Shown one piece after another: positions 13,476-26,100 of a stretch of 64,000 nucleotides of DNA. Under the pieces are notes generated by a model, which saw nothing but the letters and a program-made list of their open reading frames with translations, had not been told where the DNA came from and did not search any database. The first letter of the stretch is position 1, and every line of letters begins with the position of its first letter. Both the position numbers and the translations under genes were made by a program. Origin of the DNA: Montifringilla adamsi (lineage: Eukaryota; Chordata; Aves; Passeriformes; Passeridae). The stretch covers positions 3,266,992 through 3,330,991 of the forward strand of contig JAGGNK010013114.1 in the NCBI GenBank assembly GCA_017590115.1, in the 5' to 3' direction.

Positions 13476-14419
13476 TTTAACTTGTTAGTTCCAGTCCTGC
13501 CTCCAAGGCCATGTTTTCCTGGACTTCGGGTCATTTTTATCCTGGGCTCCCCTGGATGCCCTGAAACAAAGTCACAGCTCCAAAAACCCAGCTGCAGCCT
13601 GGAGCTTCCATTGGCACATCCCCTTTTTTTCCTTTTCCTCCATGCAGCTTGTGACTTTCTCTCTTTGTGGCTCCACAATTCACTTCAGACTCAAAAGCAC
13701 TAACTGGTCCCAAAATCACAACATGCCTGGGACTATACCACTGGAAGGGAGTACAGATTCTGCATTTCTTACCTACATTTCTTGTCATAGCTGTCAAACA
13801 TCCTGCATTAAGAGCAGTTATGGGTTTTTGTCTTTATTTTTATTTGCCTTTACACCAAAGCGTAAGTAACCCTTTGCTTCTATTGGCACAGGCTATGTCT
13901 CTCTGAGCAGGTTCAGCTCACTCCTGTGGTGCTAACAGAGGTCAGCCTGCTATTAAATCAAACCCAAATGAAACCTTGCATTTGTGCTGTCTTGAGTGAG
14001 TCCAGGGTGCTTGAACTGGCGTTTCAGAGGCTGCACCTCACAGAATCCAGCCAGCTTGGCTGAGCTGCTCTGGGTGAGGGATGGAAGTGATGGGACAAAA
14101 TCTAAACCAGGAACCTGATCCACCAGCCACCCTTCGGAGGCTCATGATTGTGTGCAGCAGCACCCAAGGGAAGTGGTGAAAGTGCTCCCCCCGCCTAGCT
14201 ATTTTAGGCTAGGATACAGAGAAACTTACTAATGATTAACTCTGCAGAACGAGGAAGAAGGACTCTTTTTGCCAGGTGTTCTCTTGGACTGAGAAGCCTC
14301 GAATGAGCACTGCCCTTGAACCACCCACATGACGCAGTGGCACTACCTTCAAAGCAGTTGTCTTCCCCACCCCTTCCACTGGTCTTGTTTATTTATTTTG
14401 GGTGTTGGGTGACTTGATC

Positions 14420-14443
14420 TTTAACACTTTAACAAGTGTTAAA
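14420..14443. repeat. perfect inverted repeat, 10-bp arms, 4-bp centre
   Basis: TTTAACACTT and AAGTGTTAAA are exact reverse complements separated by TAAC. The arms resemble paired CACTT/AAGTG half-sites of NK2-type homeodomain or T-box proteins. Binding is inference. Confidence 0.5.
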
Positions 14444-17313
14444 AGAAGGCCACTTTGGTATAATCAGACAAGGGAAGCATGATCCAGTACTACAAAGGAG
14501 AGGTCCTTGGTGCTGTGGCAAAAAGCCACTTTTTACTGCATCAGGTAGGCCATTATTATACTTTGTTAAGACCCCTCTTGTGGCAGGTGTGCAGAGCTAT
14601 GAATAAGGTGAAGGATGTGGAGCTCTGCTCCTGGCCACCCTCCACGCCCCTTGTGTCACTGCACAATGACAACACTCAGCCCTCCTCTCATCTTCAGTCC
14701 TCTGCTGGCAAAACTGGGTTTTGCTTCCTTTGCTTCACCAGAACACCTTCAGGAATCCAGACAGTAAGAGGCGGTTGCAGAGTGTCAATGTTCTCCAAGA
14801 CATCCAGATAGTAGACGATGCAGACCTCAAGGACTTTCAAATGTCATCAGTTTCTCTTGGGCACTGAGGGAACTTTGGCACCCAGGGATGTTCGGAGTCC
14901 AATGAGGTATGACTGTCATCTATATGTATGGCTTTAAAAGTCTTTCCCTTGACAAAGCTACTCTTTCACTGGGTTTCTTTTCAGACCCGTGAGATCACCA
15001 TGTTGAGGAATGTTATGCTAAAGACATGCTTACAACAGCAAATGCATGTACATTTGCTTTACTAAAAAATAAAATTTAGCACAGATTGACTGGGCTGGCA
15101 AAGGTATCTATAAATCCAGGAAGTATCTCCCTTTAGGAACTATTCCAGCAAAAGGTTCACAGGTCTTCAAACTTGTATGACCATCCTAGGGCAATACTTT
15201 CAGAGCTTGCGGTTTGGACACTCCCCTTTTGTCCTGTGGGTTTAGCATCACTCCACTTCCGTGGGGTTCAAGGGAAGCACAAGCCTTGCAATGGGCCCTG
15301 CCTCACTTGCACTGTCACTCCCTGGGAGGAGGGGGACACTTTCCAAATGAAGGTATTTATACTAAGAAGCAACTCAACAAAAAACCTGGTCTCACTTCTC
15401 CTCTTCAGGATGGCTGAAACTAACCTGAGCTGAACCAGTGATGGCACACAACAGGGATTAAGTATCAAAGTAAGACAGAGGTTCCCCTCACCTGCCAAAG
15501 GCATCTTGCTGGAACAGTGCTGGGGAAGTTAAAGGTGTTGGAGCAGCATGAAGGCAAGGGAAGGCCTTGCCCATAGTTTGGTGAACTGTACCAACTACAG
15601 CTGCTGCTGTGACACCCCCACAAGCAGCTCGGCATGGAGAAAATACTGCTGCAGCCTCTCCCTCCTCCTCCCTTTTGCCAGTCCCTGCTCTTCTCCACAA
15701 AGCCTTGTGAGCTTCCAGCACTTTCTCTTTGCTGCTCCCCAGCCCTTGGCCTGGAAGTTCCTGCTATGCACTGAGGTTGTTCTGTTCAGATTTCAGAGTC
15801 CCAGGCTGTATGTTCAGGGCATGAACCAGTCCCTCACCAAGTGCACGTGGTAAATGGGCTGTTTGCTGTGGTGGGTAAAAAAACAAGGAGTGACTTGTAC
15901 CTTTCAGCACAGGGCTTTTCTCTTGTGCTGTTTTGTTTTAGCATCTTTTCCCTCCTTGCCTTTGACATGCACTGTGCTATTAATGCACACACAGAGCACG
16001 TCAAGAGCTCACACTGTCACCAATGAGATGGATGTAGCTCCTTTAGCTGGCCTTGGGGGACAGGAACCACCTTCTCCTTTGTCACCTTCCCTGTGACTGC
16101 CAGAGTCATGACGTATTTTATCCCACGTTAATTGTACTTCCTCACTGATGCTGTAACCAGCTTCATTTCCTGTCAGTAAGACATTTAAAGCTGTTTATGC
16201 TTTGGTGTTCTGGTGTACCACCCCTGCAAATGCCAACAGCTACATCACGGTTCAGGATGTGGTGATTTTATTCCGCAATTGCCCATTACTGTTTGGTTTA
16301 TATCATTCCCAGAGAACTGGTATGAGGAAAAAAGGGCAGCATGAAGGGCAACCTAACAGAGCTAGGCTAGTATCAAGGCACCACCTTTGTTAAAGAAACA
16401 AGAGCTGTAAGGGTGGTAGGGTGCCACATCTAATACCCTGCTCCAAGGCTCTGCTGAGCATCCATCCCCACTCATCCTCTTTGTGGAAGCCTCCTTCCCC
16501 CCTGCTGGAGGCAGGAGAGGAGCTGCATGTCCCCCTCTCCCTGCCTCCTGGGAGGAGGTGCTGCCACTGTGGGAGCAGTGCAGGAGGCAAAGGCAGCAGG
16601 GCCCCAGTGTCCCCTACCCAATCTTCTGCTGGGATGAGGTTGTCCAGTAGCCACAGCATCAGAGGACAGGGCAGGTAAGGGGTACTGTAAAGACAAAACA
16701 ATTGCCCTCCTCCCTGTAACCACCTTTTTAACCCACATTTCTTTATGTTGTCACATTAAATAACATCACAGTAGTTTTCAGCTTGCTCACTCTATCAAAA
16801 AAATCTCTTTTCCTACAGACCAGGTAAGGGAGGACATTTTATGTTCCTACAGTGGTACCTGTTTATCTGTGCCAGCCAAAACCTCACGAACTTCCTAGAA
16901 CAGTAAGTGCCTGGCTCCGTTTTCATTCTTAACTACAGCTACAGAGGGATGGTTTCTGAAAACCTGTTTTGTAATTACAGTGCAGGATACAAAGGAATCT
17001 ATTTCCATGCTGGGCTCCTTTAATTACAATTTATATAATTTTATTATGATACTTAAATTCTCAGTATTTCTTGATGTGGGACACATCAAAGCTTAAAAGT
17101 TCTACTTAGGCTAACTCCCATACCTGCAGAGCTCTGCACACAAAACAGTGCCTTTACTTCATCTTAGGTGAATTTTCTTTTTCCCTGAGCTGAACTAGTA
17201 CAAAATGCCTGATAACCTTTTTCTTCAGTGAAACTAAGTTTGGCTATGCTCAAACTTAGATGAAATTAATTGCAATGAATAGATCTTAAAGGTCCATTTT
17301 CTCCTTACTGCTG

Positions 17314-17697
17314 TGTCACTCTTATATTTTATGAAAAATCCTTTTGCCAGGATTTTTCATAAAAAAAGCTGAGAAGCTGGGAAGCTTCAGCTTCTCCATG
17401 TTTTGCTGCTTTGGAATGTGATTTGGAGAACTGTTTACCCAGCGTGTGAAATTGTTTTTCCTTGATGACCAATGACAGCCACCTGTGTCGAGGCTGTGAG
17501 CAGTCACAAGATTATGTTATTCATTCCTTTCTATTCCTTTCTAGCCTTCTGAAGGATCTTTTATCTCTATTCTTTTAGTATAGTTTTAATACAGCATTTT
17601 AATATAATATATATCACAATATAATAAATAAGCCTTCTGAAACATGGAGTCAAGATTCTCCTCTCTTCACTTGTCCTGGGACCCTCAAACACAACCA
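17314..17697 (+). mobile_element. solo LTR, endogenous retrovirus (passerine ERV-like)
   Basis: A 384-base segment beginning TG and ending CA, with no retroviral genes attached. Near the 5' end are two hairpins: 15-bp arms at 17327-17341/17350-17364 and 9-bp arms at 17371-17379/17388-17396. Near the 3' end is an AATAAA signal at 17623-17628. The body matches my memory of songbird ERV LTRs. The 8-mer TACTGCTG flanks it on both sides (17306-17313 and 17698-17705), extending to 9 bases by sharing the T of the terminal TG. That is longer than the 4-6 bases usual for retroviral target duplications, so exact ends or class may be off. It is probably an ancient recombined solo LTR. Confidence 0.6.
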
Positions 17698-20134
17698 TAC
17701 TGCTGTCTGAACTTCCATTTGTCCTTGGATGAACCTTCTGGTTAACAGCACACAGGATTTCAATTGTTGGGTTGGGTTTTTTCCCGTCTTTCCCATGTAT
17801 CTAGTTTATTAAAGAAAGACAAAAAAAAAGTTAAATGAATGCAACCAAATACAAGTACCCTCAAGCCAAATTCTGAAAAATGTTGTCTCCTTTGTTTTTC
17901 CCCACGTCGGGTAACCATTCCAAGTTTAACCTGCACCCACCTATTGTGAAGCCTTAAAAGAAAGGCAGAGAAGGGATGGGGTAAGAAAGGGGGAAGACTA
18001 ATTACTAGAGGAATTTCAAAATCTTTCACTATCTGCAGATACATTAATTGTGAATGACAGTAAAATTCAGTACTTTAATTCAAGTTGAAGGTGTGCCAGA
18101 CTTTACTCTGCACGAAGCAGTTGCTGTGCCCAGGGGACATCACTGAGGTGTGAAGGTAGAGTCTGACTTCATGTGACAACTGCACATCCCCAAGGACCTG
18201 CACGTGCTCAGCTGCCTGGTCACATGCAGACAGCAGCACTAGACAGAATCATGGAATTATTAAGGTCAGAAAAGACCTCCAAGATCAAGGCAAATTTTTA
18301 ACTGAACACCACCCTGTCAACAAAACTGTATCACTGTGTGCCACACCCAGTGACTCCACCACTGCCCTGGGGAGCCTGTTCCAATGCTTGACAACCCTTT
18401 CCGTGAAGAAATAGAATAAGTCCCGTAACTCTGGACGGTCCAAAAGTACCAATTTTAGCAATGTTAGGAGAAACAGTTCACACTCTTCTGGCACACTTGA
18501 AGTTCCTATGCTCTTTAATACTCCCACCAAACTTGTATTCATGGCAGACTCTCTCTTCCCTTCACAGCACCCACTCCCCAGCCCAATAATTTCAAAACCC
18601 TCCTGTCTGTAGTCTTTAAAAAAAGCAAGCAAAAGAACAGAAGAAACCAAAACTTGTTTCAACACTGCAGCATTCCTCCCCCAGAGCAGATGATCCTTGT
18701 CTCTGTGCTATTTATATTTGTGTATTAAATTTTCTTGCCAATTCATCATTTCATTGAAAAATAGTCTGATTCTGCCCTTTCTTGTACTTTTTGAGTACTC
18801 CTTGCCCTCTTCCTGCAGCCCAGCTGCAGAGCGAAGGCTTTGGGGTGCACCTCCCAGGCCATGCCCTACCCCTGCTACGCTTCTGCCACAGGCACAGTAG
18901 GGAAGCAACAGGGAAACTAGAAGAAGTCCAGCTCACACTTTTCCATCCTGAAAGCTTTGCAAGAATCCTCAAAGATACAGGAAGCAAGGAGGTACTGAAG
19001 TCCAAGACAGTACTGGCTGCATCTATGACAAAGGCACAGAGCACTAGAGCACAAAAGCATTATTTTCCATAGGAAAGAAATACAAATTCTTCTGCAAAGT
19101 GGAAATGAACCAGAGGCTGTCCACTTCTACTCTTAGGCAGGCAACTCGGTAGAAACTGCTCAATTACACAGCTCTGACCAAGTGCTTTCAGAAGGCTTCT
19201 GTACTGGACGTTCAGGTTTGGGTTGGTTTTCCTAGTTGAACTGACTGGAGCAGTCTGGATCACAGGTACTGGGCATCACTGATAGTACTGTGTTGAGATA
19301 TTCTCCAGCCACATACATTTAGATTAGCACAATTTCCCTCACCCTGAAGTTCAAGCATGCAGTTTTCCTGAGCTTTAAGACTGGTATTCCTGAGCTTGCA
19401 GTTCACCCTGCAGCTGGGTCCCTGCACAGAAAATTCTGAAACTGTTAAAATTCTGTTTAAACCGCTCAAATTGTGGCTCCTTTAGAGAGGAAAGTGTGTG
19501 TAGAGAAGTCACAGAACATTTCTGTAGAGACAGTGAAGTTCAACAGCCACAGTTAAAAGTCACCTTGAACGAACAAGGGAATTGCCAATAATTTCCACTG
19601 TTCCCATCAGCTCAGCTGCAGTGAAGAGGATGTGTGAGTGGAAAGCCTACCAGGCACGACTTGCAGCTCCTCTCTCCACAGTCAAATGAACATTAAAGAC
19701 AACTTCAGGAAATCCAGAACTCATCCAGCAGTGCTTCAGCAGTAACACAAGGGATCCTCTTCTCACAGAAATACCACTGCAGGGCTGCAAAGACGGACTG
19801 GACAGAGGTGCTGTGCTGAAGTTACAGTGGCAGCAGCAGCTGCTTGTTACTCTCATTTCCTCCCACAGCACACTCGGGCGACAACACTTGATGGGTGATG
19901 TTGGAGAGCACCACTGAAGTTATACAAGGCAGCCACACACTCACTTCACCATCGGGATGACCTTTCTAATGAGAAACACACCCAAAATCATCTGCAGCAG
20001 CCTATGTAACCCTGAGAACATTCCTGTAGATCCAGTAAGTAATACATAAAGACAGGGAGAAGAGCAGCTATGACTATGAATTGATGGAAGCAGCTACAGA
20101 AGTTCAGTGTGCTAGCAACAAGAAAAGCTCCTGC
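17698..20134. other. intergenic, 3' flank of CD47
   Basis: Contains one CR1 remnant (18244-18415) and otherwise unassigned sequence up to the CD47 cleavage site. A minus-strand open frame across 18285-18665 is CR1-derived at its distal part and unrecognised elsewhere. Confidence 0.55.
18244..18415 (-). mobile_element. CR1 LINE 3' fragment
   Basis: On the plus strand it opens with the reverse complement of the CR1 tail (AGAATCATGGAATTATTAAG), then 'aaaagacctccaagatca' and 'gggagcctgttccaatgctt', both hallmarks of avian CR1 3' ends. The minus-strand translation includes HWNRLPRAVVES, the C-terminal CR1 ORF2 motif. The element is 5'-truncated and diverged, as most avian CR1 copies are. Confidence 0.8.
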
Positions 20135-23100
20135 AAAAACAACTTAAAATGACTTTATTTTTAAGTATATTAGCACAATATTTACAAAATCATTTCATAT
20201 TTCATAAATAAAAACAGTTTCTTGGGTAAAGACTATAGATCTATAGATATTTAAAATGTCTATATATTTATATATACACACATATGTACACACACAAATG
20301 AAAACATAAGTTATGAACAACTTTGGTTTAAATTACTGGTGGGAAAGGGCTGGCTGGGTGTACCAATGACTTTTTGAACACTCACTTTTCAATTCCCACC
20401 TACAAGAAATCCAGCCCTTAATGCAACAGGATGGTGGGTTTCTCCCATTTCTGGGACCACGATTCTGCAGCCCATAGCCAGCCACTGAGCTCCTCAGGTT
20501 TTGACAATTCCTAGGAACAGCTCGGCCTGATCCCACAGTGACACAGCGGGGTTCTGCTGCAGTTTGCTTTACAGAAATTAACATAAAGCTATTATAAATA
20601 ATTGTTTTTATAAGGCAGAATACCTCTAAAGAATTCCAGTTGATTTGGTTTTTTATTCCTCTGCTGCTAAGACTTGCAACTTGCCAGAGGGAATCACTAA
20701 TTATAAACAGGGAGCACTGCACAATACTAAATTAGAAAAATTTTTATAGTGAATTGTAATGGAGAACCATCTCCCATCTTTAGTTAGGTATCACTGAGAT
20801 TATGGAAAAACCTGCACCAAAAGATTCATCTGTAAGAGCTCAAACCTTACATGAGTACTCCACTGGCAAGGGAGGACAGCAAATGTGAGCCATATATGAT
20901 TCTCCCATATTTTATCACATGTGTGACCCTCTTCCCTGTGCCCACTTCCTGATCCCAGTGAGGGCTGGCCCATAGCTTGTCTTAAATGGCTCAGTCCTGC
21001 AGCCTTGGCAAGAGGGACGATTCTGACAGCACCTACTGCAGAACCAGACACCTCAATTTTGCTTTGTTGAATTCTTAATGCGACTCGGGAGTTCAACGTG
21101 CAGAGACTCAAATCCCTGTGACATGCACCCACAACATGGATATGAACCTTGATTTGTAACATTCAATTCTGAGAACTGCCAAATTACTCAGAAACTTTAA
21201 AAACATGGATTTTATTACGTGACTTTGGCAACAGCTTTCCAAAGCTGCCCAAGTTTTAAATTGTTAGAAGGAGAAAACCGTGTGTGCCTTTGAAATACAG
21301 TACCTTAGTACAAACAGGAAACAGTGTCAAGATTCCTACAAAGCATACACAAAGTCCAAGAGCAGCTAACTATATTGGAACAACTCTCAAAATAGCTGTA
21401 GAACATAGCTGTAAAACATAGAATCTCATGGAATGTGCAAGTCCTAGTAAACTGATTTTTAACCACATCATCATTAGATATATACAGAAACTGAGCTTCC
21501 TCACTCCTCATCAGCTCCTCCTACTTTTTATTTTATGTATTTGTGATGTAATGGTAGCAACACAAACCTGGGCCAGAAATTATATCGCTCTTTTCCATTC
21601 AAGAAAACAAGGTTTTAAACTGTCAAAAATATACTAAATAGGAAACTCCTATTTTTATGAAGGATCCACGACTTTCACAAATTCACTGAGTTAAGAAAGC
21701 CTGAAATTGCTTCCAATTCCACACACTGCACAACATGAACACATACAAGAACCACATTCAGCATTAAGATTACCAGCTCCTGTGCTCTGTAATTCCAGTG
21801 CTGAATTAGGCTCCAACAGCTGAGCAGTTTCCCATCAAAGGATACAGAGGAGGCACAGAGAGCCCTCTCACTGGACAAAAATATCAGCCACCAGAGCACA
21901 CATGACTACTGTCCACAGAGAGGAATACTAACATCTTGTGGAATTAGAACTTAGTTAATAATTTCAGGAGAGCTGGGAGTAAACTTTGTACTTATGCAAC
22001 TTTGTGTGTAACTTTGTATTTCTTTAATAAAAATTTGCTGAATGTCAGAAAAGATGTATTTGTACAATCTCTACTTCCTGCTTGTATCATACACATAAAC
22101 CATACTTTGTCCATGCACACAAATAAAGAAAACAATAGTCTAAATGGTATTGCAATCTCTGGGCTCAGCAGGCCCATTATCAAAGCAGTGACTAATGATA
22201 GTTTTTAAAAATAATACCACTAAGGATTACTGCAGGGAGACTCTGTACTGGGCAAATAATGCTTTTTATATTCTCACCCTCAACCATCCCATATACACCA
22301 TAACAAAACAAAATAAAGATCACATGTGGGCAAACACACATGTTCCTTGCTACAGCTGCTGTGACTATAAAATAATGTCATTTATATCAAAAGCACTTTT
22401 GCCACACATGCAGAACAACTAGAGTCCTGAATTTCTTCTCGATGAGTAGTGCATCTTCAAGGCCACGGTGTATCAACAACGGTGTACTTTTTATATACGC
22501 ATCACATAACTCTGCAGTTCTGGGAATTTAAAAAGAAAGAAAAAGAAATGTTGTTTGGGAAGAACAGCAATGTTTTGTGCTGCCTATGCAAGTCACAACT
22601 TAGAGATTTTATTTTTTTTCATTTCAATGAAAGCACATTTAGCATGCAAATAGTGTAAAAAGATGTTACTAACAGCAAGTGATGTTTCAGCCTCTCCACA
22701 AAAGAAAGGTGGACACTGTCTTGGAGCTTTCACCTCTGAATTTGAGTAAGCTGAAGTGGCTCATAGGCTCAGCTGTCTAACTCACCCTGTCCAGATATTC
22801 TAATGCTAATTTACTTTCACATGCTATTTTGTAAGCTGGTCAGCTTCAGCATCTGATTCATCCCTGCTTCAGTCCGTGTGTGAATTTTCCAGGGAAGGTT
22901 AACACAGAAGCAGGTAAAGTCAACAGGTTTCTGCCCCCAGCGTGTGAGTCAGAGCATTTGCTTTCCATCTGTAAAACCTTCTGTCACTGGTTAGCAGCCA
23001 TCTTTCAGAGCAGAAAAAACAGACAGTCTTCTACCTCTACCCTAAAATTAAATAGGTAGTTGACAATTTCTGTGCTTTTGGAAGCTTCACCTCAGCACTA

Positions 23101-26100
23101 GAAGGTAGGTTTACATAACCTAAATGAAACACAAGAAAAAACAGGCAACTTATTTAAAATTGGTCTCCAAGCAAAATTTTGCCTTGTTCTTCTGCAGGAT
23201 AAGGTAACTGCAGAGAACCCATCCTGATCTCCCTTCTGGTCTGCTCTGGTGCAATGGACTGGCAAATATCTACTTGTTTCCTGGTCTCAACTGTGACAAG
23301 AATAAGCAGTGGCCAGTCCTGGAGCAGGCCCTGCCATCCACTCCAGCCAGTTCAGATTACACTACCTGGTATACATTTACCAATGTGTTTATGAGACACC
23401 AGTGCACTTGTCCTGTGTACTGTAGAAGTGCTTGTATTCTTACTGGTTTAGAAAATAATTATATGGGATATTTGGATGAACCAAATGTAGTAGTCATAAG
23501 CAACACAAATCAAACAGCACATGGTATTTGTAAGGAAACCTGTTTTTAAAAACTCATACACTTTTTTCCAATTAGAGCTAACTAGTAACTCATTTATTTG
23601 CTCACTGTCAATTCATGCCTGCTAGAAATGGCATGATATAGAAGTATTTCAAGTGAGCTAACAGATTTGGAGTGATTCCTCCCAAGTAGCAAAATGTTGT
23701 AATTGAATGCAGGAATACTAGGATAAGGGTCTAGTGATACCTCATGACAAACTTGCTCAGTATTCAGGAAGAAACCTAAGTAACAACAGCATCAACAAGT
23801 GCTTTTTCCTATTCCCATGAAAAGTACAGCTACTGAACAGAAAAGACTCAATAGCAATGTTTTCATTTTCAAACCTTATCATCTAGCCTAAAATTTAAGC
23901 TCTTCAATGAGAGCAATCTGAAAAATAATAAATTGAGTGAAATCTGATTGGGATACAATCTAACAAAACCCAGAGAATTCAAGTAACACCTAAAGAAAGG
24001 GAGAGGGAGTGAAAGTTAATTATAAACCACTTTCCTGTGAATTTCCACTGGAGATCAATTAAATGCAGAGAGAAAGCTTAGTTATATCAACAACAATAAA
24101 ACAAAACAAACAAAAAACCCCACCCCAAAAACAACAACCAAAAACCCCCACACCCAAATAGAACAACCCACCACCAAGGAAACATTCCATGCATCCTAAA
24201 TACTACATGAGCGAGAAGGAAACATAAAGCTATTTGGCTTTCCACATTTGATCAGAAACACACTATTGCACAGTTCTCTCACTGACTCATCCTCCTCACT
24301 GTTTAGGAATACACATTCTTCCCCTATGTTTGATATAGGATACATGTATTCCTTCAATTAAATACAATTTGAATAAGAACAGCACCTGCCTTGAAACTTG
24401 TCTTCCAAGTTTCACTGAATTAGTACTGGGTTACTCCAAACATCAAAACCCTCAAATGCTCAGCCATTAAAACAAGCATCTGTTAGACTTACCATCATTC
24501 TAACATCACTCCTTTTGCATCTTTAAAAGTCAAGAAGATGGATTAGTAATGAGTGAAACAGAAAGAAATGCTTCACAGGTTAATATTCAGGTTAGTTCCA
24601 AAATTCAGGTTAGAACTTGCTACTACTCAGCATGCCAATTAGTGAACATAACAGCAAAAAAAAAAAAAAATTAAAGTCATCCCTTTTTCACTGTAAATTT
24701 CCCTCGCCTTAAGTGCTATCAGTCTCTCAACACCAAGAGAGTTTCCCCAACCCAAGGAAATATGCAAATAGAGTGGTAAGGATAGATTTTGCTGTGATCA
24801 TTAAGTATTTCACCCAAATAAATCTTAAAGAATTAACATCAGTTTTCAATACAAGTCCCTCTTCTTCCCTTACAAGCTGGACATTTTGCAAAGCAAAGAG
24901 CATGGACATAGTATCGTGAGATACTAGATTTGTCCTAAAACAGTCAAACAGTGCCTCTGGCTAGAAGCACAGTGACATGAAACAGGGAGTCTGGAGCTGC
25001 AGGCAACATTTTATTGAGAAATCAAACTCTCACTGACTCACAGAGCCACATAAGTTGCCACACTGATCTGCCATCTTAGTGTTGTGGTAGTGGGAACCAG
25101 AACCATCTTTATCCATAATTAATCCCTTAATGAGAAAATAAACCTTGAATATCACCTACCATTTAGTGGTTCTTCTACAGCTTTCTGCAAAACATTTAAA
25201 AATATATATATGTATAAAAAGCCTTCATGTTTACTTCTGGCTGGCCACAGTTAAATTACTCTAATTGACATATACAGTAAGTAGTGATTCTACAAAAATG
25301 AAGAAAGCTTAATGTTAATCAAATTAATGACTAAAGGTCTGAAAAAAAAATTATATCAGTCAATAGCTGCATTTTCCAAGTAGTTTTCCCTTACTGTGAC
25401 GTTTACCCAGATGAAATACCCCTAGGTGGCAGCGGAAGCCATGCAGATACTACTTTTAAGCTCTAAAACCTAACTGATAATTTCTGTCATTTGATCAATG
25501 GTTAGTAACAAAGCAGCAGGACTAAAAAAGAAAAGAAAATTAGTAGCCAAGCAAATCAAGTGGAATCTCCTCAGAAAGAAATACATGACAGTTGTGCATT
25601 TAGTCTGGTAGACAATCATCAGAAACAACACATGCAACCTACAGAAATGCTAAAAAAAAAAATAAAAAAATCAGTACTTGGTTAAGATGGCAGATTTCAA
25701 AAACACAACTTTTCGCCCTTCGACTCAGGAAAATCTCAATAATAATTTTTTAAGTGTGCCCCAGTGTCAAAATTATGCCCTTCAACAATATTAAGTTTTC
25801 CATAATCATTAGATGACACAGAATCAAAGTGTACTCTTAAAATTACCTCACACCTATTTACTGCCTCAAAGCACAGCAATATAGGCTGAAGAGCCCTTGA
25901 TGGAAACAAGCAGCATGTTAACACACTCCAGTTTCCACCAGGTCTTTCCCCAGCAGCCCTAAGTTCACAAAAACAAATTATATCACTTGAATTCCTCTGT
26001 ATCTAGCCCTCAGCTATCTGCAGCTGCAAAGAACATATTTGTACTAGCTGAGGTGTCCAATAACCTCTAAGTTTTAAAAACTTCTTTTGATTTCATTCCT

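Larger units (their letters stand above)
3851..17305. other. intergenic, no gene seen
   Basis: Mixed-composition intergenic DNA. Open frames reach about 140 codons in GC-rich parts but overlap in several frames and match nothing I recognise. Minor content: a possible CR1 tail remnant near 6280-6320, an A/T dyad near 6805-6825, repeated CTCTATTAAT units near 8960-9005, and two perfect AP-1 heptamers at 10529-10535 and 10576-10582. The listed simple repeats fall here too. No exon with convincing splice sites was found on either strand. Confidence 0.55.
20135..22519 (-). other. CD47: CD47 terminal exon, mostly 3' UTR
   Basis: The acceptor is a long pyrimidine tract ending CCCAG at 22524-22520, so the exon starts AACTGCAGAG at 22519. 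About 60 bases in, the stretch near 22475-22440 (GGCCTTGAAGATGCACT) closely resembles the start of the human CD47 terminal exon as I recall it, which anchors the assignment. Spliced straight from exon 9, the exon adds N-C-R-V-M and a TGA at 22504-22502. Spliced from exon 10, it adds nine codons (E-L-Q-S-Y-V-M-R-I) and TAA at 22493-22491. Spliced from exon 11, it is untranslated. The long AU-rich 3' UTR has several candidate poly(A) signals. In human CD47 the long UTR is known to direct surface localisation. Confidence 0.8.

Noticed and set aside
18285..18665. 126-codon minus-strand frame
   Set aside because: Its C-terminal part is CR1 ORF2 relic sequence; the rest shows no domain.
23881..23920. 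Strong acceptor TTTATTATTTTTCAG on the minus strand as a possible CD47 terminal exon start
   Set aside because: The acceptor at 22520 has a longer pyrimidine tract, and the sequence behind it resembles the human terminal exon. This one has no such support, though cryptic use cannot be excluded.
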